DNA of 64,000 nucleotides, taken from an uncultured Alistipes sp. Lineage in GTDB: Bacteria > Bacteroidota > Bacteroidia > Bacteroidales > Rikenellaceae. Below are positions 16,078 through 25,336 of this stretch, one piece after another; within the stretch, counting starts at the first letter, position 1, and every line of letters begins with the position of its first letter. Made by a program: the position numbers and the translations under genes. Under the pieces are notes generated by a model, which did no database searches, was not told where the DNA came from, and saw nothing but the letters and a program-made list of their open reading frames with translations. The DNA is taken from assembly GCA_944321945.1 (NCBI GenBank), contig CALUNE010000002.1:222287-286286 (forward strand), in the 5' to 3' direction.

Positions 16078-17578
16078 TGCGTTTATTGCGTTTTTTGAAT
16101 TTTATCGTGTTTTTGAGTTTTGCGATCCAGGGGCTCAGCCAGCTTTCGATCTTCTCTTTCAGGGCCTTGAACTTGCCGGCATACCAGTCGGTATCGAGCA
16201 GTGCGGAGTCGTTCGTGGCCTTGTAGGTGAGGTAGATGGCGATGGGAGTCAGGATGAACGTGGAGATCCACATGCCGTAGATGGCATCCCACGTACCCTC
16301 CTTGGCCATCTTTTCGCCCGTAAGGCTGATGACGTAGTAGATGACGAAGAAGATCACCGACACGACCACCGGAAGACCCAGGCCGCCGCGGCGGATGATG
16401 GCTCCGAGCGGGGCGCCGATCAGGAAGAAGATCAGAATCGAGACCGGGAGTGAAATCTTGCGGTGCCATTCGATTTTCGACCGGTAGAGCTGGTTGAGCG
16501 CCTCCTTGGCCGTCGATTCGTCGAAGGCGAACATGTTTCGGGAGTTTTTGGCCAGTGTGCGGGCCTGATTCCAGATCTTCTCCTTGTCGCGGGTCGAGAG
16601 AGCCGGAATGGAGTCCGTGGCGAGCAGATCGCGGAAGTGGGACTTGTCGATCTTGAGGCTGTCGGGCACGGGCAGCACCGTGTTGTCGCGCACGAAGATC
16701 TGTTCCTTCAACAGCGGTTCGTAGGAGGTTGTCGTGGCGTCGTTGACGCGGATTTCGAGCGAATCGATATCGTGCTGCAGTTCGTGGATGTTCTTGGTCT
16801 GGGCGTTGGAGAACATGTCGGCGTCGGAGCGTCCCATGGCGAATCCGTCCATGGGGATGACCTGTTTCTGGAGGTCGAACGTATGGTGGCGCAGGGCGCT
16901 TTTGGTGAACCACTGGCTGTTTCGGGTCTGCTCGTAGGTCTGACCGTGATAGAGTGTGACGAGCAGGTATTTCTTGTCGTCCGAGAGGCGGATGTAGCCC
17001 GAATCGGCGACGATGGTGTTCATGTTTCCGTTGGCGGCTCGGTTGTCGTAGATCAGCACGTCGGTCAGCAGATGGGTTTCGGGATCCTGGTGGCTCACGC
17101 GGATCGACATGTTGTCGATGCCGTTGAAGAAGAGGCCGTCCTGGAATTCGAGGGTCTGTTTCTGCTGGCGGATGTCGTAGATGATGCTGAACATCTTCTT
17201 GTTGGAGTACGGCACCAGGTTGTTCGAGATGAAGAAGCTGCCCACGGCGACGATGCTCACCACGATGATCAGCGGTTTGGTGATCTGGACCAGCGACATG
17301 CCGGCGGACTTCATGGCCAGCAGTTCGTAGTTTTCGCCCAGGTTGCCCATGGTCATGATGGCGGCCAGCAGCATCGAGAGGGGCAGTCCCATGGGGATCA
17401 TGTTGGCCATGGCGTAGGACATCAGTTCGATGATGATTCCGGCGCTGAGGCCCTTGCCGACCAGCTCGTCGATGTAACGCCATACGAAGTTCATCATCAG
17501 CACGAACATGACGATGAAGAACGTGAGGACCATGGGGCCCAGATAGGCTTTCAGGACGAGTTTATGAATGGTCTTCAT
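16070..17578 (-). CDS. LptF/LptG (YjgP/YjgQ) family permease
   Basis: Predicted inner-membrane subunit of the LptB2FG exporter that extracts lipopolysaccharide. 502 residues. N-terminal membrane helices ([36 protein letters not shown]), [35 protein letters not shown] (the coupling-helix-like region of this family), a large periplasmic beta-jellyroll-like middle (about 130-350), and C-terminal helices after [36 protein letters not shown]. Whether it is LptF or LptG cannot be decided here. It overlaps ribBA by 8 bases and the ZnuB-type gene by 17. Confidence 0.9.
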   Translation of the reverse strand: MKTIHKLVLKAYLGPMVLTFFIVMFVLMMNFVWRYIDELVGKGLSAGIIIELMSYAMANMIPMGLPLSMLLAAIMTMGNLGENYELLAMKSAGMSLVQITKPLIIVVSIVAVGSFFISNNLVPYSNKKMFSIIYDIRQQKQTLEFQDGLFFNGIDNMSIRVSHQDPETHLLTDVLIYDNRAANGNMNTIVADSGYIRLSDDKKYLLVTLYHGQTYEQTRNSQWFTKSALRHHTFDLQKQVIPMDGFAMGRSDADMFSNAQTKNIHELQHDIDSLEIRVNDATTTSYEPLLKEQIFVRDNTVLPVPDSLKIDKSHFRDLLATDSIPALSTRDKEKIWNQARTLAKNSRNMFAFDESTAKEALNQLYRSKIEWHRKISLPVSILIFFLIGAPLGAIIRRGGLGLPVVVSVIFFVIYYVISLTGEKMAKEGTWDAIYGMWISTFILTPIAIYLTYKATNDSALLDTDWYAGKFKALKEKIESWLSPWIAKLKNTIKFKKRNKRNG

Positions 17579-18407
17579 GCGCGTGAAGCGGTTTTTTCGA
17601 GGACAAAGATAGAAGTTTTACCAATATGAGCGCAAGGGTGAGCGTAAATATTATGGCGGCACCGGGCGGGACTTCGAGGTGGTAGCTGATGATCAGCCCG
17701 ATGACGTTGCCGGCGACGGCGACGGCCGGAGCCGTGAGTGCGATCGTGCGGTAGGATCGGGCCAGCATATTGACGATCACGACGGGCATCGTCAGCAGCG
17801 AGATGAGCAGTACGATGCCCATGATGCGGATCGAGAGGACGATGGTCGTGGCCACCAGCGCAGCCATGACGTAGGAGATCACGCGTGTAGGGATGTTGCG
17901 CGAGCGGGCGAAGTCGCGGTCGAAGGCGACATACATGACGGGACGCAGCCAAAGCAGGGCGCCGACGAGGGTTACGGTGGTCAGCAGGGTCAGAGCCGCG
18001 ACGTCGCCATCCGTCACGGTGATGATGCTGCCGAAGAGGTAGGCGGCCAGATCACCCGACGTATATCCGGGTCGGAGGCTCATGAAGAGGGCTCCGACGG
18101 CCATGCCGATGGACCAGATGATGCCGATGGCGGAATCTTCGCGGATTCGGCCGCGGCTGCCGGCCCATTCGATGCCCAGCGACGAAAGGATGGCGAAGAT
18201 CAGGGCGCCGACGATGGGGTTTGCGCCGGCCCAGAAGGCGATTCCGAGGCCTCCGAACGAGGCGTGAGTGATGCCGCCGGCGAGGAAAACCATACGGCGG
18301 CAAACGACGTATGTGCCTATCAGTCCGCACGTTATGCCTGAAAGGATGCAGGCCGTGAGTGCGTTCGAGAGATAGCCGTATTGAAAGACGTCGCTGAAAA
18401 ACTCCAT
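17562..18407 (-). CDS. Zinc/manganese-type ABC transporter permease (ZnuB family)
   Basis: 281 residues, ABC-3 family permease with about eight membrane helices. Landmarks are GTYVVCRRMVFLAGGITHASFGGLGIAF (family signature), EDSAIGIIWSIGMAVGALF, and LLISLLTMPVVIVNMLARSY. The C-terminus HAHEDHS is histidine-rich and could bind metal. It should work with an ATPase and a binding protein, but neither is in the window. First gene of the operon, overlapping the LptF/G-type gene by 17 bases. Confidence 0.9.
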   Translation of the reverse strand: MEFFSDVFQYGYLSNALTACILSGITCGLIGTYVVCRRMVFLAGGITHASFGGLGIAFWAGANPIVGALIFAILSSLGIEWAGSRGRIREDSAIGIIWSIGMAVGALFMSLRPGYTSGDLAAYLFGSIITVTDGDVAALTLLTTVTLVGALLWLRPVMYVAFDRDFARSRNIPTRVISYVMAALVATTIVLSIRIMGIVLLISLLTMPVVIVNMLARSYRTIALTAPAVAVAGNVIGLIISYHLEVPPGAAIIFTLTLALILVKLLSLSSKKPLHAHEDHS

Positions 18408-18427
18408 GCTTTATTGGTGTAAGCGTG

Positions 18428-18435
18428 CAAATTTA
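18428..18435 (-). promoter_or_regulatory. -7 box for the ZnuB-type/ribBA/fmt operon
   Basis: TAAATTTG on the minus strand, perfect TAnnTTTG, 21 bases upstream of the permease ATG, in the 99-base divergent region with mtaB. Confidence 0.55.
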
Positions 18436-18506
18436 CGCTTTTTTATCGGAAAAGCCTCCTTGTTTCGGACAGATTTCGTAATTTCGTGCCGTAAAATTCG
18501 GAATTC

Positions 18507-19814
18507 ATGCAACCTCGAAGAGTCAATTTTCATACGTTGGGCTGCAAGCTCAACTTTTCGGAGACGTCGACGCTGGCCCGCGAATTCGAGCGGGGCGGAT
18601 TCGTGCGGGTATCGCCGGAAGCCGAGGCGGACATCTGTGTCATCAACAGCTGCTCGGTAACGGAGCATGCCGACAAGAAGTGCCGCAATCTGATCCGCAA
18701 ACTTCACCGTTGCAATCCGTCGGCGATCATCGCCGTGACGGGATGTTACGCACAGCTCAAGCCCGACGAAATAGCCGCGATAGACGGTGTAGATATTGTG
18801 CTGAGCAACAATGATAAGGGCGATTTATATAAACGGGTGGTTGAGCTTTCGGGCAAGGGCCATGCGCAGGTCTACAGCTGTGATACCGATTCGCTGACGT
18901 CGTTCTTTGCGGCCTTCTCGAGCGGCGACCGCACGAGGGCCTTTCTCAAGGTGCAGGACGGCTGCGACTACTGCTGCTCCTATTGTACGATCCACTATGC
19001 ACGCGGGTCGAGCCGCAATATGCCCATAGCCGATCTGGTGGCCGAGGCGCGTGAGATTGCGGCGGGCGGCCAGCGTGAGATCGTCCTCACGGGGGTCAAT
19101 ACGGGTGATTTCGGCCGTTCGACGGGCGAGCGTTTCATCGATCTGCTGCGGGCGCTGGTCGAGGTCGATGGGATCGACCGCTATCGTATTTCATCGATCG
19201 AACCGAATCTTTTAACGGATGAAATCATAGAGTTTTGCGCCTCGTCACCTAAAATGATGCATCACTTCCATGTCCCGCTTCAGAGCGGTTCGGACCGGAT
19301 CCTCGGACTGATGCGCCGCCGGTATACCACGGCCCGCTATGCCGACCGCATTGCCTCGGTGCGGCGGCTGATGCCCGATGCCTTCATCGGCATTGACGTC
19401 ATCGTCGGGTTCCCTGGCGAAACGGAGGCCGATTTCCGTGCGACGTACGATTTTCTGGCCGATTTGAAGCCTGCCTTTCTGCATGTCTTTCCCTTTTCGG
19501 AGCGTCCCGGCACGCCGGCCGTCGATCTGCCCGGCAAGGTGCAGTCGTCGGTGGCTACACGGCGCGTGGCCGAACTCGAGGCGCTTTGTGAACGGCTCCA
19601 CGGCGAATTCTGCGCCCGGGCTGTCGGCACCGAGGAGACGGTTCTCTTCGAGAGCACGCGCCGTGGCGGCATGATGTTCGGTTTCACGGGCAACTACCGC
19701 CGTGTGAAGGCTCCCTACGATCCGGCGCGCGTCAACACGATCTGTCGTGTGGCTCTCGGCGAGATGGATGCGGCGCACGATCTGGCGGGACAAATCCTTC
19801 CCGATGCGCAGTGA
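18507..19814 (+). CDS. mtaB: tRNA (N6-L-threonylcarbamoyladenosine(37)-C2)-methylthiotransferase
   Basis: Radical-SAM methylthiotransferase that turns t6A37 into ms2t6A in tRNAs reading ANN codons. 435 residues. The N-terminal UPF0004 domain (NFHTLGCKLNFSETSTLAREFERGGF, INSCSVTEHADKKCRN, VTGCYAQLKPDEI) has the three cysteines for the auxiliary cluster. The radical-SAM motif CDYCCSYC provides CxxxCxxC. HFHVPLQSGSDRILGLMRRRYT and a weak TRAM-like C-terminus follow. LGCKLN rather than LGCxKN points to MtaB rather than RimO or MiaB. Confidence 0.93.
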   Translation: MQPRRVNFHTLGCKLNFSETSTLAREFERGGFVRVSPEAEADICVINSCSVTEHADKKCRNLIRKLHRCNPSAIIAVTGCYAQLKPDEIAAIDGVDIVLSNNDKGDLYKRVVELSGKGHAQVYSCDTDSLTSFFAAFSSGDRTRAFLKVQDGCDYCCSYCTIHYARGSSRNMPIADLVAEAREIAAGGQREIVLTGVNTGDFGRSTGERFIDLLRALVEVDGIDRYRISSIEPNLLTDEIIEFCASSPKMMHHFHVPLQSGSDRILGLMRRRYTTARYADRIASVRRLMPDAFIGIDVIVGFPGETEADFRATYDFLADLKPAFLHVFPFSERPGTPAVDLPGKVQSSVATRRVAELEALCERLHGEFCARAVGTEETVLFESTRRGGMMFGFTGNYRRVKAPYDPARVNTICRVALGEMDAAHDLAGQILPDAQ

Positions 19815-19838
19815 ACGGCGGCGGCCGCGGTCAAAAAG

Positions 19839-19870
19839 TTTGGCTTTTGTTCCCGATTTTCGTATATTTG
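19839..19870 (+). promoter_or_regulatory. Promoter of the sensor-like gene / trkH unit
   Basis: TTTG at 19839-19842 and TATATTTG at 19863-19870 with a 20-base spacer: one of the best complete Bacteroidetes promoters in the window. The ATG is 26 bases after the -7 box. Confidence 0.8.
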
Positions 19871-19896
19871 CAGAATACAAGTAAATCGAGAAGAAT

Positions 19897-20703
19897 ATGA
19901 CGGGTTTGCGTAAACGGGTGACGGTCGGCTTTTTAAGCATCGTCTGCCTGCTGTTTTTTTCCGGAATGGTCTCGTTGCTCGAGTTGGGGCATCTGAGCCG
20001 CGATACGGGCGAAATCCTCAAGGCCAACGCGCGTAACATCGAGCTGGCCAAGGAGATGCTCGATGCCGCTCACGAGCAGAACATGGCCCTGATCCGGTTG
20101 TCGGTCTTCGGCGACCGGTCGCGCGACAGTCTCTGCCGGGCCTGCATGGACCGTCTGGAGAATACGTTGCTCGTGGCCCAGAACGAAGCCCTCGACAAGT
20201 CGTTTCTCGATTCGCTGGCCTTCGCCACGACCGAACTCCGCATCGTGACGGACAATTACCTGGCCTATGGCGATCTGCGCAGCGGTGATTCGCTGGCTGT
20301 CAGCAAGAACCGTCCCGCGGGAATGCCCGATTCGCTGGGCATCAAGTGGTACAACGATGAGTACGAGGCCCTGTACGGACGTCTGACCGCCGCCATCAAG
20401 AACTACATGACCTCGACGCAGAGTTCGCTGGCTCCGCGCGCCGAGCAGATGAAGAAAAACGCCTACCGGGCCGTAACTCCGGTGCTGATCTCCGTGGCGG
20501 TGATGATCGCCATCGTGCTGATGCTCTTCTACTTCATGTCGCTCTACTGCATCACGCCCATCGAACGCATGAACAAGAGCCTCGGCGACTGGCTCGCCTT
20601 CCGCATCCCCTTCACGGTGAAGGGCGATCTGAAGGACGAAGTGCTCGAACTCAAGGAGCGCATCGAAACGGTCATCAACCAGTCGAAACAACCCAAAGCC
20701 TGA
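19897..20703 (+). CDS. Membrane protein with four-helix-bundle sensor-like domain and HAMP-like tail
   Basis: 268 residues. TM1 about 9-29; a mostly helical extracytoplasmic stretch (about 30-190) that resembles the four-helix-bundle sensor domains of chemoreceptors and kinases; TM2 about 193-216; then a cytoplasmic HAMP-like segment (CITPIERMNKSLGDWLAF...LELKERIETVI). No kinase, cyclase or methyl-accepting domain follows, so any output must come through a partner. It starts a transcription unit with a strong promoter and lies 4 bases before trkH, which suggests a link to potassium uptake (inference). I do not recognise a named family. Confidence 0.75.
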   Translation: MTGLRKRVTVGFLSIVCLLFFSGMVSLLELGHLSRDTGEILKANARNIELAKEMLDAAHEQNMALIRLSVFGDRSRDSLCRACMDRLENTLLVAQNEALDKSFLDSLAFATTELRIVTDNYLAYGDLRSGDSLAVSKNRPAGMPDSLGIKWYNDEYEALYGRLTAAIKNYMTSTQSSLAPRAEQMKKNAYRAVTPVLISVAVMIAIVLMLFYFMSLYCITPIERMNKSLGDWLAFRIPFTVKGDLKDEVLELKERIETVINQSKQPKA

Positions 20704-20707
20704 ACCG

Positions 20708-22153
20708 ATGCGTGTCGAAGTGGTTTTGCGATATGTCGGGGTCGTGATGCTGTTCATCGCGATGTTCATGCTGCTCTCGGCGGGAATCTCCTACGTGAGC
20801 GGCGTGGATTCGGCGTTCTATCCCCTGTTGCTCTCGTCGCTGCTGACGGCTCTGCTGGGGGCCTTTCCGCTGATCTTCGTCGGGCGCTGCGAGCAGATCA
20901 CCAACAAGGAGGGGTTCTGCATCGTCGTCGGAGCATGGCTCGTGGCCTGTGTGGTGTCGATGTTCCCCTATCTGATCTGGGGCGGCGAATTTACGCTGGT
21001 CAATGCCTGGTTCGAGAGCGTCTCGGGCCTCACGACCACCGGTTCGACCATCCTGAACGACGTCGAGGCGCTGCCGCGCGGACTGCAGTTCTGGCGCTTT
21101 GCCACCACGTGGATCGGCGGTATGGGCGTGGTGATGTTCGCGCTGGTGATCCTCCCCTCGATGGGCCGCAGCAAGATGATGCTCTCGAACGTTGAACTCT
21201 CGTCGATGGCCCGCGACAACTACCGTTACCGTTCGCAGATTATCGTCCAGATCCTGCTGGTGGTCTACGTCGGGCTGACCGTCCTGTCGACCCTGCTGCT
21301 GAAGATGGCCGGCATGAACTGGTTCGATGCGCTGTGCCACGCCATGTCGGCCTGCGCCACGAGCGGCTTCTCGACCAAGAATGCCAGCATCGCCTACTTC
21401 AACAGTCCGGCCATCGATACGATTCTGATCCTGACGATGGCGACGGCCGGAATCCATTTTGGTGTGATCTATGCGACGCTCACCGGCAAACGCAACAATC
21501 TGTTCCGCTCGGAGGTGACGCGCTGGTACCTGGGCATGCTGCTTGTGGGCGGACTGCTCATCGCCGTGAGCATCTACGCCGCGGATCTCTACCCTACGTT
21601 CGGAGCTGCGCTGCGCCACGGCATGTTCCAGTTCGTGTCGCTGGTCTCCACGACGGGCTTCGCTACGGCCGATTCGAACACCTGGACGCCGTTTGCGGTC
21701 ATTCTGCTCATCTTCGGGTCGATCGTCTGTGCCTGTGCGGGCTCCACGGCCGGAGGCATCAAGGTCAACCGGCTGGTGTTGTCCGGGAAGATGATGCGCG
21801 CGAAACTCAAACTGCAGCAGCATCCCAACGCCGTCATCCGCATCCGTCTGGACGGGGTTATTCAGGATAACGAGGTGTTGCATGCAGTGATGATCTATAT
21901 CGTTGCCTATCTGATGTTCATCCTCATGGGCACGATTTTCGGGACGATGCTGGGGGTCGATCTGACGACGAGTTTCACGGGATCGGTTGCCTCGATGGGC
22001 AACGTCGGGCCGGGATTCGGCGAGGTCGGCTCGATGGATAACTTTTCGGCGCTGCCGTCGGGTTTCAAGGTGGCCAATACGCTGCTGATGCTGTTGGGCC
22101 GTCTGGAGATTTTCGGTCTGATTCAGATCTTTTTGATTAAATGGTGGAGATAA
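20708..22153 (+). CDS. trkH: TrkH family potassium uptake protein
   Basis: 481 residues, polytopic. The four pore-loop repeats of the SKT superfamily are visible: SGLTTTGSTI, SACATSGFSTKNAS, VSTTGFATADSNTW, and GSVASMGNVGPGFG, with the selectivity glycines. CAGSTAGGIKVNRLV is the TrkH landmark. The channel normally assembles with the regulatory NAD/ATP-binding TrkA ring; no trkA is in this window. It follows the sensor-like gene by 4 bases. Confidence 0.94.
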   Translation: MRVEVVLRYVGVVMLFIAMFMLLSAGISYVSGVDSAFYPLLLSSLLTALLGAFPLIFVGRCEQITNKEGFCIVVGAWLVACVVSMFPYLIWGGEFTLVNAWFESVSGLTTTGSTILNDVEALPRGLQFWRFATTWIGGMGVVMFALVILPSMGRSKMMLSNVELSSMARDNYRYRSQIIVQILLVVYVGLTVLSTLLLKMAGMNWFDALCHAMSACATSGFSTKNASIAYFNSPAIDTILILTMATAGIHFGVIYATLTGKRNNLFRSEVTRWYLGMLLVGGLLIAVSIYAADLYPTFGAALRHGMFQFVSLVSTTGFATADSNTWTPFAVILLIFGSIVCACAGSTAGGIKVNRLVLSGKMMRAKLKLQQHPNAVIRIRLDGVIQDNEVLHAVMIYIVAYLMFILMGTIFGTMLGVDLTTSFTGSVASMGNVGPGFGEVGSMDNFSALPSGFKVANTLLMLLGRLEIFGLIQIFLIKWWR

Positions 22154-22161
22154 TCCGGAGT

Positions 22162-23709
22162 ATGATTCACAAGACGTTCATATATGCGCTCGGGGCGATG
22201 TTCCTGACTACGGGAGCCTTGCTGGCACAACAACCTGCCGTGGAGCCCCGTATTGCCGGGTTGGAGAACAACGCGGAGTACATGTCGCTGCTCGGAGAGG
22301 ATGCACGGCTGCAGATGCGCGAGGATTCGATCGTGAATGCCGTGGCACAGCTGCGCCAACAACTGCGCGAGGATCCGACGCAGCGTCAGCGCTGTTCGCA
22401 GGAGATTCTGCAGCTCGAGAGCCGGATCTTCGAGATCCGCAATGCCAAGGGCCGGCTGATCGACCGGATCAACACGATCGAACAGGAGTGGGTGCTGGCC
22501 AATCTCGACGCGGGAAGCCCGACGACGGGCGCTGCGCGGACGGAGGCGGTTGTGACGATCCCCGATTCGCTGAAGGTGCGCAATCTGGTCGACAATCTCT
22601 ATTTTCGGGAGCATCTGGCCGATACGGACTATTCGGCTCTGCGTCGGGCCCAGCGACTGGAGCCTCAGGCCGAGGCGTATGTGAACCGCTTCAGGGCCAA
22701 CTACGACACGCTTGCCGAACTGGCCGAGGCCTATGCGACGGTCACAACCGAGGCCGAAGCGATGGAGATCTACGAGCGGATGAATGCCCTGCAGGGGGTG
22801 AACCGCGTGCTGGCCGATTCGCTCTCCGAGACGTGGAACTATATCTTCGACAACAAGAACTACGCCTACGGATACATCCTCGACGAACTCGGCCAGGAGG
22901 AGATCCTCACCCGTGAGGAGGATGCCCTCTCGCAGGCTTCGCGCCGGCTCTCCGAGCTGCGCGGCACGACGGCGTCGGATGCTGTCGCGGACTACTTCCT
23001 GCGCAAACGCGTGCTGGTCGACTATGAGGAGGCGGTGGCCGGAGTGCTGTCGCTTGATGCGGCACGGGATTCGCTCAAGGGCGTGGCAGCCCGGTTGGCG
23101 GAGAGCGACTTCCGGATGCCGCGCATCGATGTGGCCGAGCGCTATTTTCTCGACTACGACAGCGTGGCGTTCTCGTCGACGCCCAAATATTCGTACCAGA
23201 ACCCGATCCCCGAGTGCAAGGTCTACGCCAACGGCACGATCTACCGGATCCTGCTCGGAACGTTCAATACGAAGCGGGCCGTCTCGACCTTCCGCGGAGC
23301 CTATCCGCTGTTCTATCTGGTCAACGACGCCGGCAAGTGGTGTTACTATACGGGCGGCTTCGCTACGCTCGAGGAGGCCCAGGAGGCCCAGAAGCTTCTG
23401 AAGGAGCATGGATTCATCCGGCCGGAAATCGTCGTCTGGACCGACGGCGTGGAGCGTAATCTATCGCGCGATCCCGAGGCGCAGCACCTTGCTTTCCGGG
23501 TGGAGATCACCGGCCGGGAGGCTCTTTCCGAGGAAGTGAAGCGCGAGATCGCACAGACGGCTGCCGGACATGAACTTTCACGCGTCGGACAGCAGCTCTT
23601 TATCGTCGGAGGATTCGACGACCGGGCCGTTGCCGACCGTCTGGCCGAATCCATCCGCCAGTTGGATCCGGAGCTCGAAATAAAAGTCGTCGAGGTGGCG
23701 AATCCTTGA
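22162..23709 (+). CDS. Secreted protein with coiled-coil region and tandem SPOR-like C-terminus
   Basis: 515 residues. Signal peptide MIHKTFIYALGAMFLTTGALLAQQ. A long helical, acidic region covers about 25-320 (for example QLRQQLREDPTQRQRCSQEILQLESRIFEIRN). The C-terminal 150 residues contain two SPOR-like units: IYRILLGTFNTKRAVSTFRGAYPLFYLVND followed by YYTGGFATLEEAQEAQKLLKEHGF, and a second, LAFRVEITGREALS followed by LFIVGGFDDRAVADRLAESIRQ. SPOR domains bind denuded peptidoglycan, so a septal or cell-wall role is plausible. I prefer the ATG at 22162; an ATG at 22141 overlaps trkH by 13 bases. Confidence 0.8.
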   Translation: MIHKTFIYALGAMFLTTGALLAQQPAVEPRIAGLENNAEYMSLLGEDARLQMREDSIVNAVAQLRQQLREDPTQRQRCSQEILQLESRIFEIRNAKGRLIDRINTIEQEWVLANLDAGSPTTGAARTEAVVTIPDSLKVRNLVDNLYFREHLADTDYSALRRAQRLEPQAEAYVNRFRANYDTLAELAEAYATVTTEAEAMEIYERMNALQGVNRVLADSLSETWNYIFDNKNYAYGYILDELGQEEILTREEDALSQASRRLSELRGTTASDAVADYFLRKRVLVDYEEAVAGVLSLDAARDSLKGVAARLAESDFRMPRIDVAERYFLDYDSVAFSSTPKYSYQNPIPECKVYANGTIYRILLGTFNTKRAVSTFRGAYPLFYLVNDAGKWCYYTGGFATLEEAQEAQKLLKEHGFIRPEIVVWTDGVERNLSRDPEAQHLAFRVEITGREALSEEVKREIAQTAAGHELSRVGQQLFIVGGFDDRAVADRLAESIRQLDPELEIKVVEVANP

Positions 23710-23720
23710 GAAATTTTTCC

Positions 23721-23728
23721 TATCTTTA
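23721..23728 (+). promoter_or_regulatory. Near-consensus -7 box for nfeD-floA
   Basis: TATCTTTA differs from TAnnTTTG only in the last base; 38 bases before the nfeD ATG and just after the stop of the SPOR-like gene. Confidence 0.45.
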
Positions 23729-23765
23729 ACCACGACAACCCCACCCCTCAAAACCGGATCGTTTC

Positions 23766-24236
23766 ATGGAACTCTTCTATATCGTTCTGCTTGTCTTTTT
23801 CGGTCTGCTCTTTCTGGTGGCCGAACTGGTCCTGTTGCCCGGCGTATCGGTCGGCGCCATTCTCGCCATGGTCTGCTACGGAAGTTCGATCTATCTGGCA
23901 TTCCGGGATTTCGGGACGTTGGGCGGCGTCGTGGTCATTGTCGTCATTCTGGCTCTTTCGCTCGTGGCGATTGTGGTGTCGCTGCGGGCCAAGACCTGGC
24001 AGCGTTTTTCGCTGCGGCAGGAGATCCGCTCGTCGAACCTTGCGACGATGCCCGCCGACGAACTGCAGGTCGGTGATCGCGGCAAGACCCTTTCGCGCCT
24101 CTCGCCGATGGGCAAGGTCGAGATCGGCGGACGTATCTACGAAGCCAAATCGACGGGCGCCTATGTCGATCCGCAGCGCGAAGTCGAAGTCGTGGGATTC
24201 GAGAATTTCAGCGTCATCGTGAAAATTGTAGAATAA
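23766..24236 (+). CDS. NfeD-like membrane protein (short form)
   Basis: 156 residues. Membrane helices about 3-28, 30-46 and 50-75 are followed by a C-terminal OB-fold-like domain ([57 protein letters not shown]). This is the short NfeD1b type without the serine-protease domain. It is typically encoded next to, and works with, a flotillin-like protein in membrane microdomains, as here with floA 13 bases downstream. Confidence 0.9.
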   Translation: MELFYIVLLVFFGLLFLVAELVLLPGVSVGAILAMVCYGSSIYLAFRDFGTLGGVVVIVVILALSLVAIVVSLRAKTWQRFSLRQEIRSSNLATMPADELQVGDRGKTLSRLSPMGKVEIGGRIYEAKSTGAYVDPQREVEVVGFENFSVIVKIVE

Positions 24237-24249
24237 AAACACCGAACTT

Positions 24250-25221
24250 ATGGATTTTCAGGTAGGAATGATCGTTCTGATCGTCTTTGTGAGTCTCTTT
24301 GCCATTTGGCTCATTTTCTATTTCATACCCGTCGGGCTGTGGTTTTCGGCGCTGGTGTCGGGCGTGCGGATCAGTCTGCTGCAGCTGGTGCTGATGCGGT
24401 GGCGCAAGGTTCCGCCTTCGATCATCGTTTCGTCGATGATCGAGAGTACGAAGGCCGGTCTTGCACTCAACCCCAACGAGTTGGAGGCTCACTACCTGGC
24501 CGGAGGCAACGTCACGAACGTCGTTCACGCACTGGTCTCGGCCCAGAAAGCCAACATCATGCTCGACTTCAAGATGGCTACGGCCATCGATCTGGCGGGC
24601 CGCGACGTCTTCGAGGCGGTCCAGATGTCGGTCAACCCGAAGGTCATCAACACGCCGCCGGTAGCCGCCGTGGCCAAGGACGGTATCCAGCTCATCGCCA
24701 AGGCCCGCGTAACGGTGCGTGCGAATATCAAGCAGCTGGTGGGCGGAGCCGGTGAGGAGACCGTTCTGGCGCGTGTGGGTGAAGGCATTGTCTCGTCGAT
24801 CGGTTCGGCCGCCACGCACAAGATCGTCCTCGAAAATCCGGATTCGATCTCGCGGGTGGTCCTCGAAAAGGGACTTGATGCCGGAACGGCCTTCGAGATT
24901 CTGTCGATCGACATTGCCGATATCGACGTGGGCAAGAATATCGGTGCCCAGCTTCAGATGGACCAGGCCCAGGCCGACAAGAACATCGCACAGGCCAAAG
25001 CCGAGGAGCGGCGTGCCATGGCCGTGGCTCTGGAGCAGGAGAATCGGGCCAAGGCGCAGGATGCGCGTGCGAAGGTGATTCTGGCCGAGGCCGAGGTGCC
25101 GCTGGCCATGGCCGAGGCGTTCCGCAACGGCAATCTCGGAATCATGGATTACTACCGGATGAAGAACATCATGGCCGACACGCAGATGCGCGAGACCATT
25201 GCCAAGCCCGAGAAGAAATAA
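24250..25221 (+). CDS. floA: Flotillin-like protein FloA
   Basis: 323 residues. N-terminal membrane anchor ([35 protein letters not shown]), then a PHB/SPFH-type domain and a C-terminal Ala/Glu-rich coiled coil ([44 protein letters not shown]). [48 protein letters not shown] is typical of the YqfA/FloA family. It scaffolds functional membrane microdomains. Operon with nfeD, closed by the hairpin at 25249-25277. Confidence 0.94.
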   Translation: MDFQVGMIVLIVFVSLFAIWLIFYFIPVGLWFSALVSGVRISLLQLVLMRWRKVPPSIIVSSMIESTKAGLALNPNELEAHYLAGGNVTNVVHALVSAQKANIMLDFKMATAIDLAGRDVFEAVQMSVNPKVINTPPVAAVAKDGIQLIAKARVTVRANIKQLVGGAGEETVLARVGEGIVSSIGSAATHKIVLENPDSISRVVLEKGLDAGTAFEILSIDIADIDVGKNIGAQLQMDQAQADKNIAQAKAEERRAMAVALEQENRAKAQDARAKVILAEAEVPLAMAEAFRNGNLGIMDYYRMKNIMADTQMRETIAKPEKK

Positions 25222-25248
25222 TCGAAGAGATTTCGGGGCAGATAACGT

Positions 25249-25283
25249 ACGGGGACATCCTTCATGGATGCCCCCGTTTTTTT
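25249..25283 (+). terminator. Intrinsic terminator after floA
   Basis: Stem ACGGGGACATCC/GGATGCCCCCGT (25249-25260 with 25266-25277) with one A-C mismatch, 5-base loop and a T-run at 25277-25283. Confidence 0.85.
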
Positions 25284-25336
25284 GCATTCGGCGCAAGTCC
25301 GGAAGACCCGGACCTCTCCCCTGCGTTCACTCCGGA

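Noticed and set aside
13501-16098. An 865-codon plus-strand open frame across fmt and ribBA
   Set aside because: It is a shadow of two well-conserved minus-strand enzymes.
16070-16200. FMN riboswitch before ribBA
   Set aside because: The upstream DNA is coding sequence of the overlapping LptF/G-type permease; no leader region exists.
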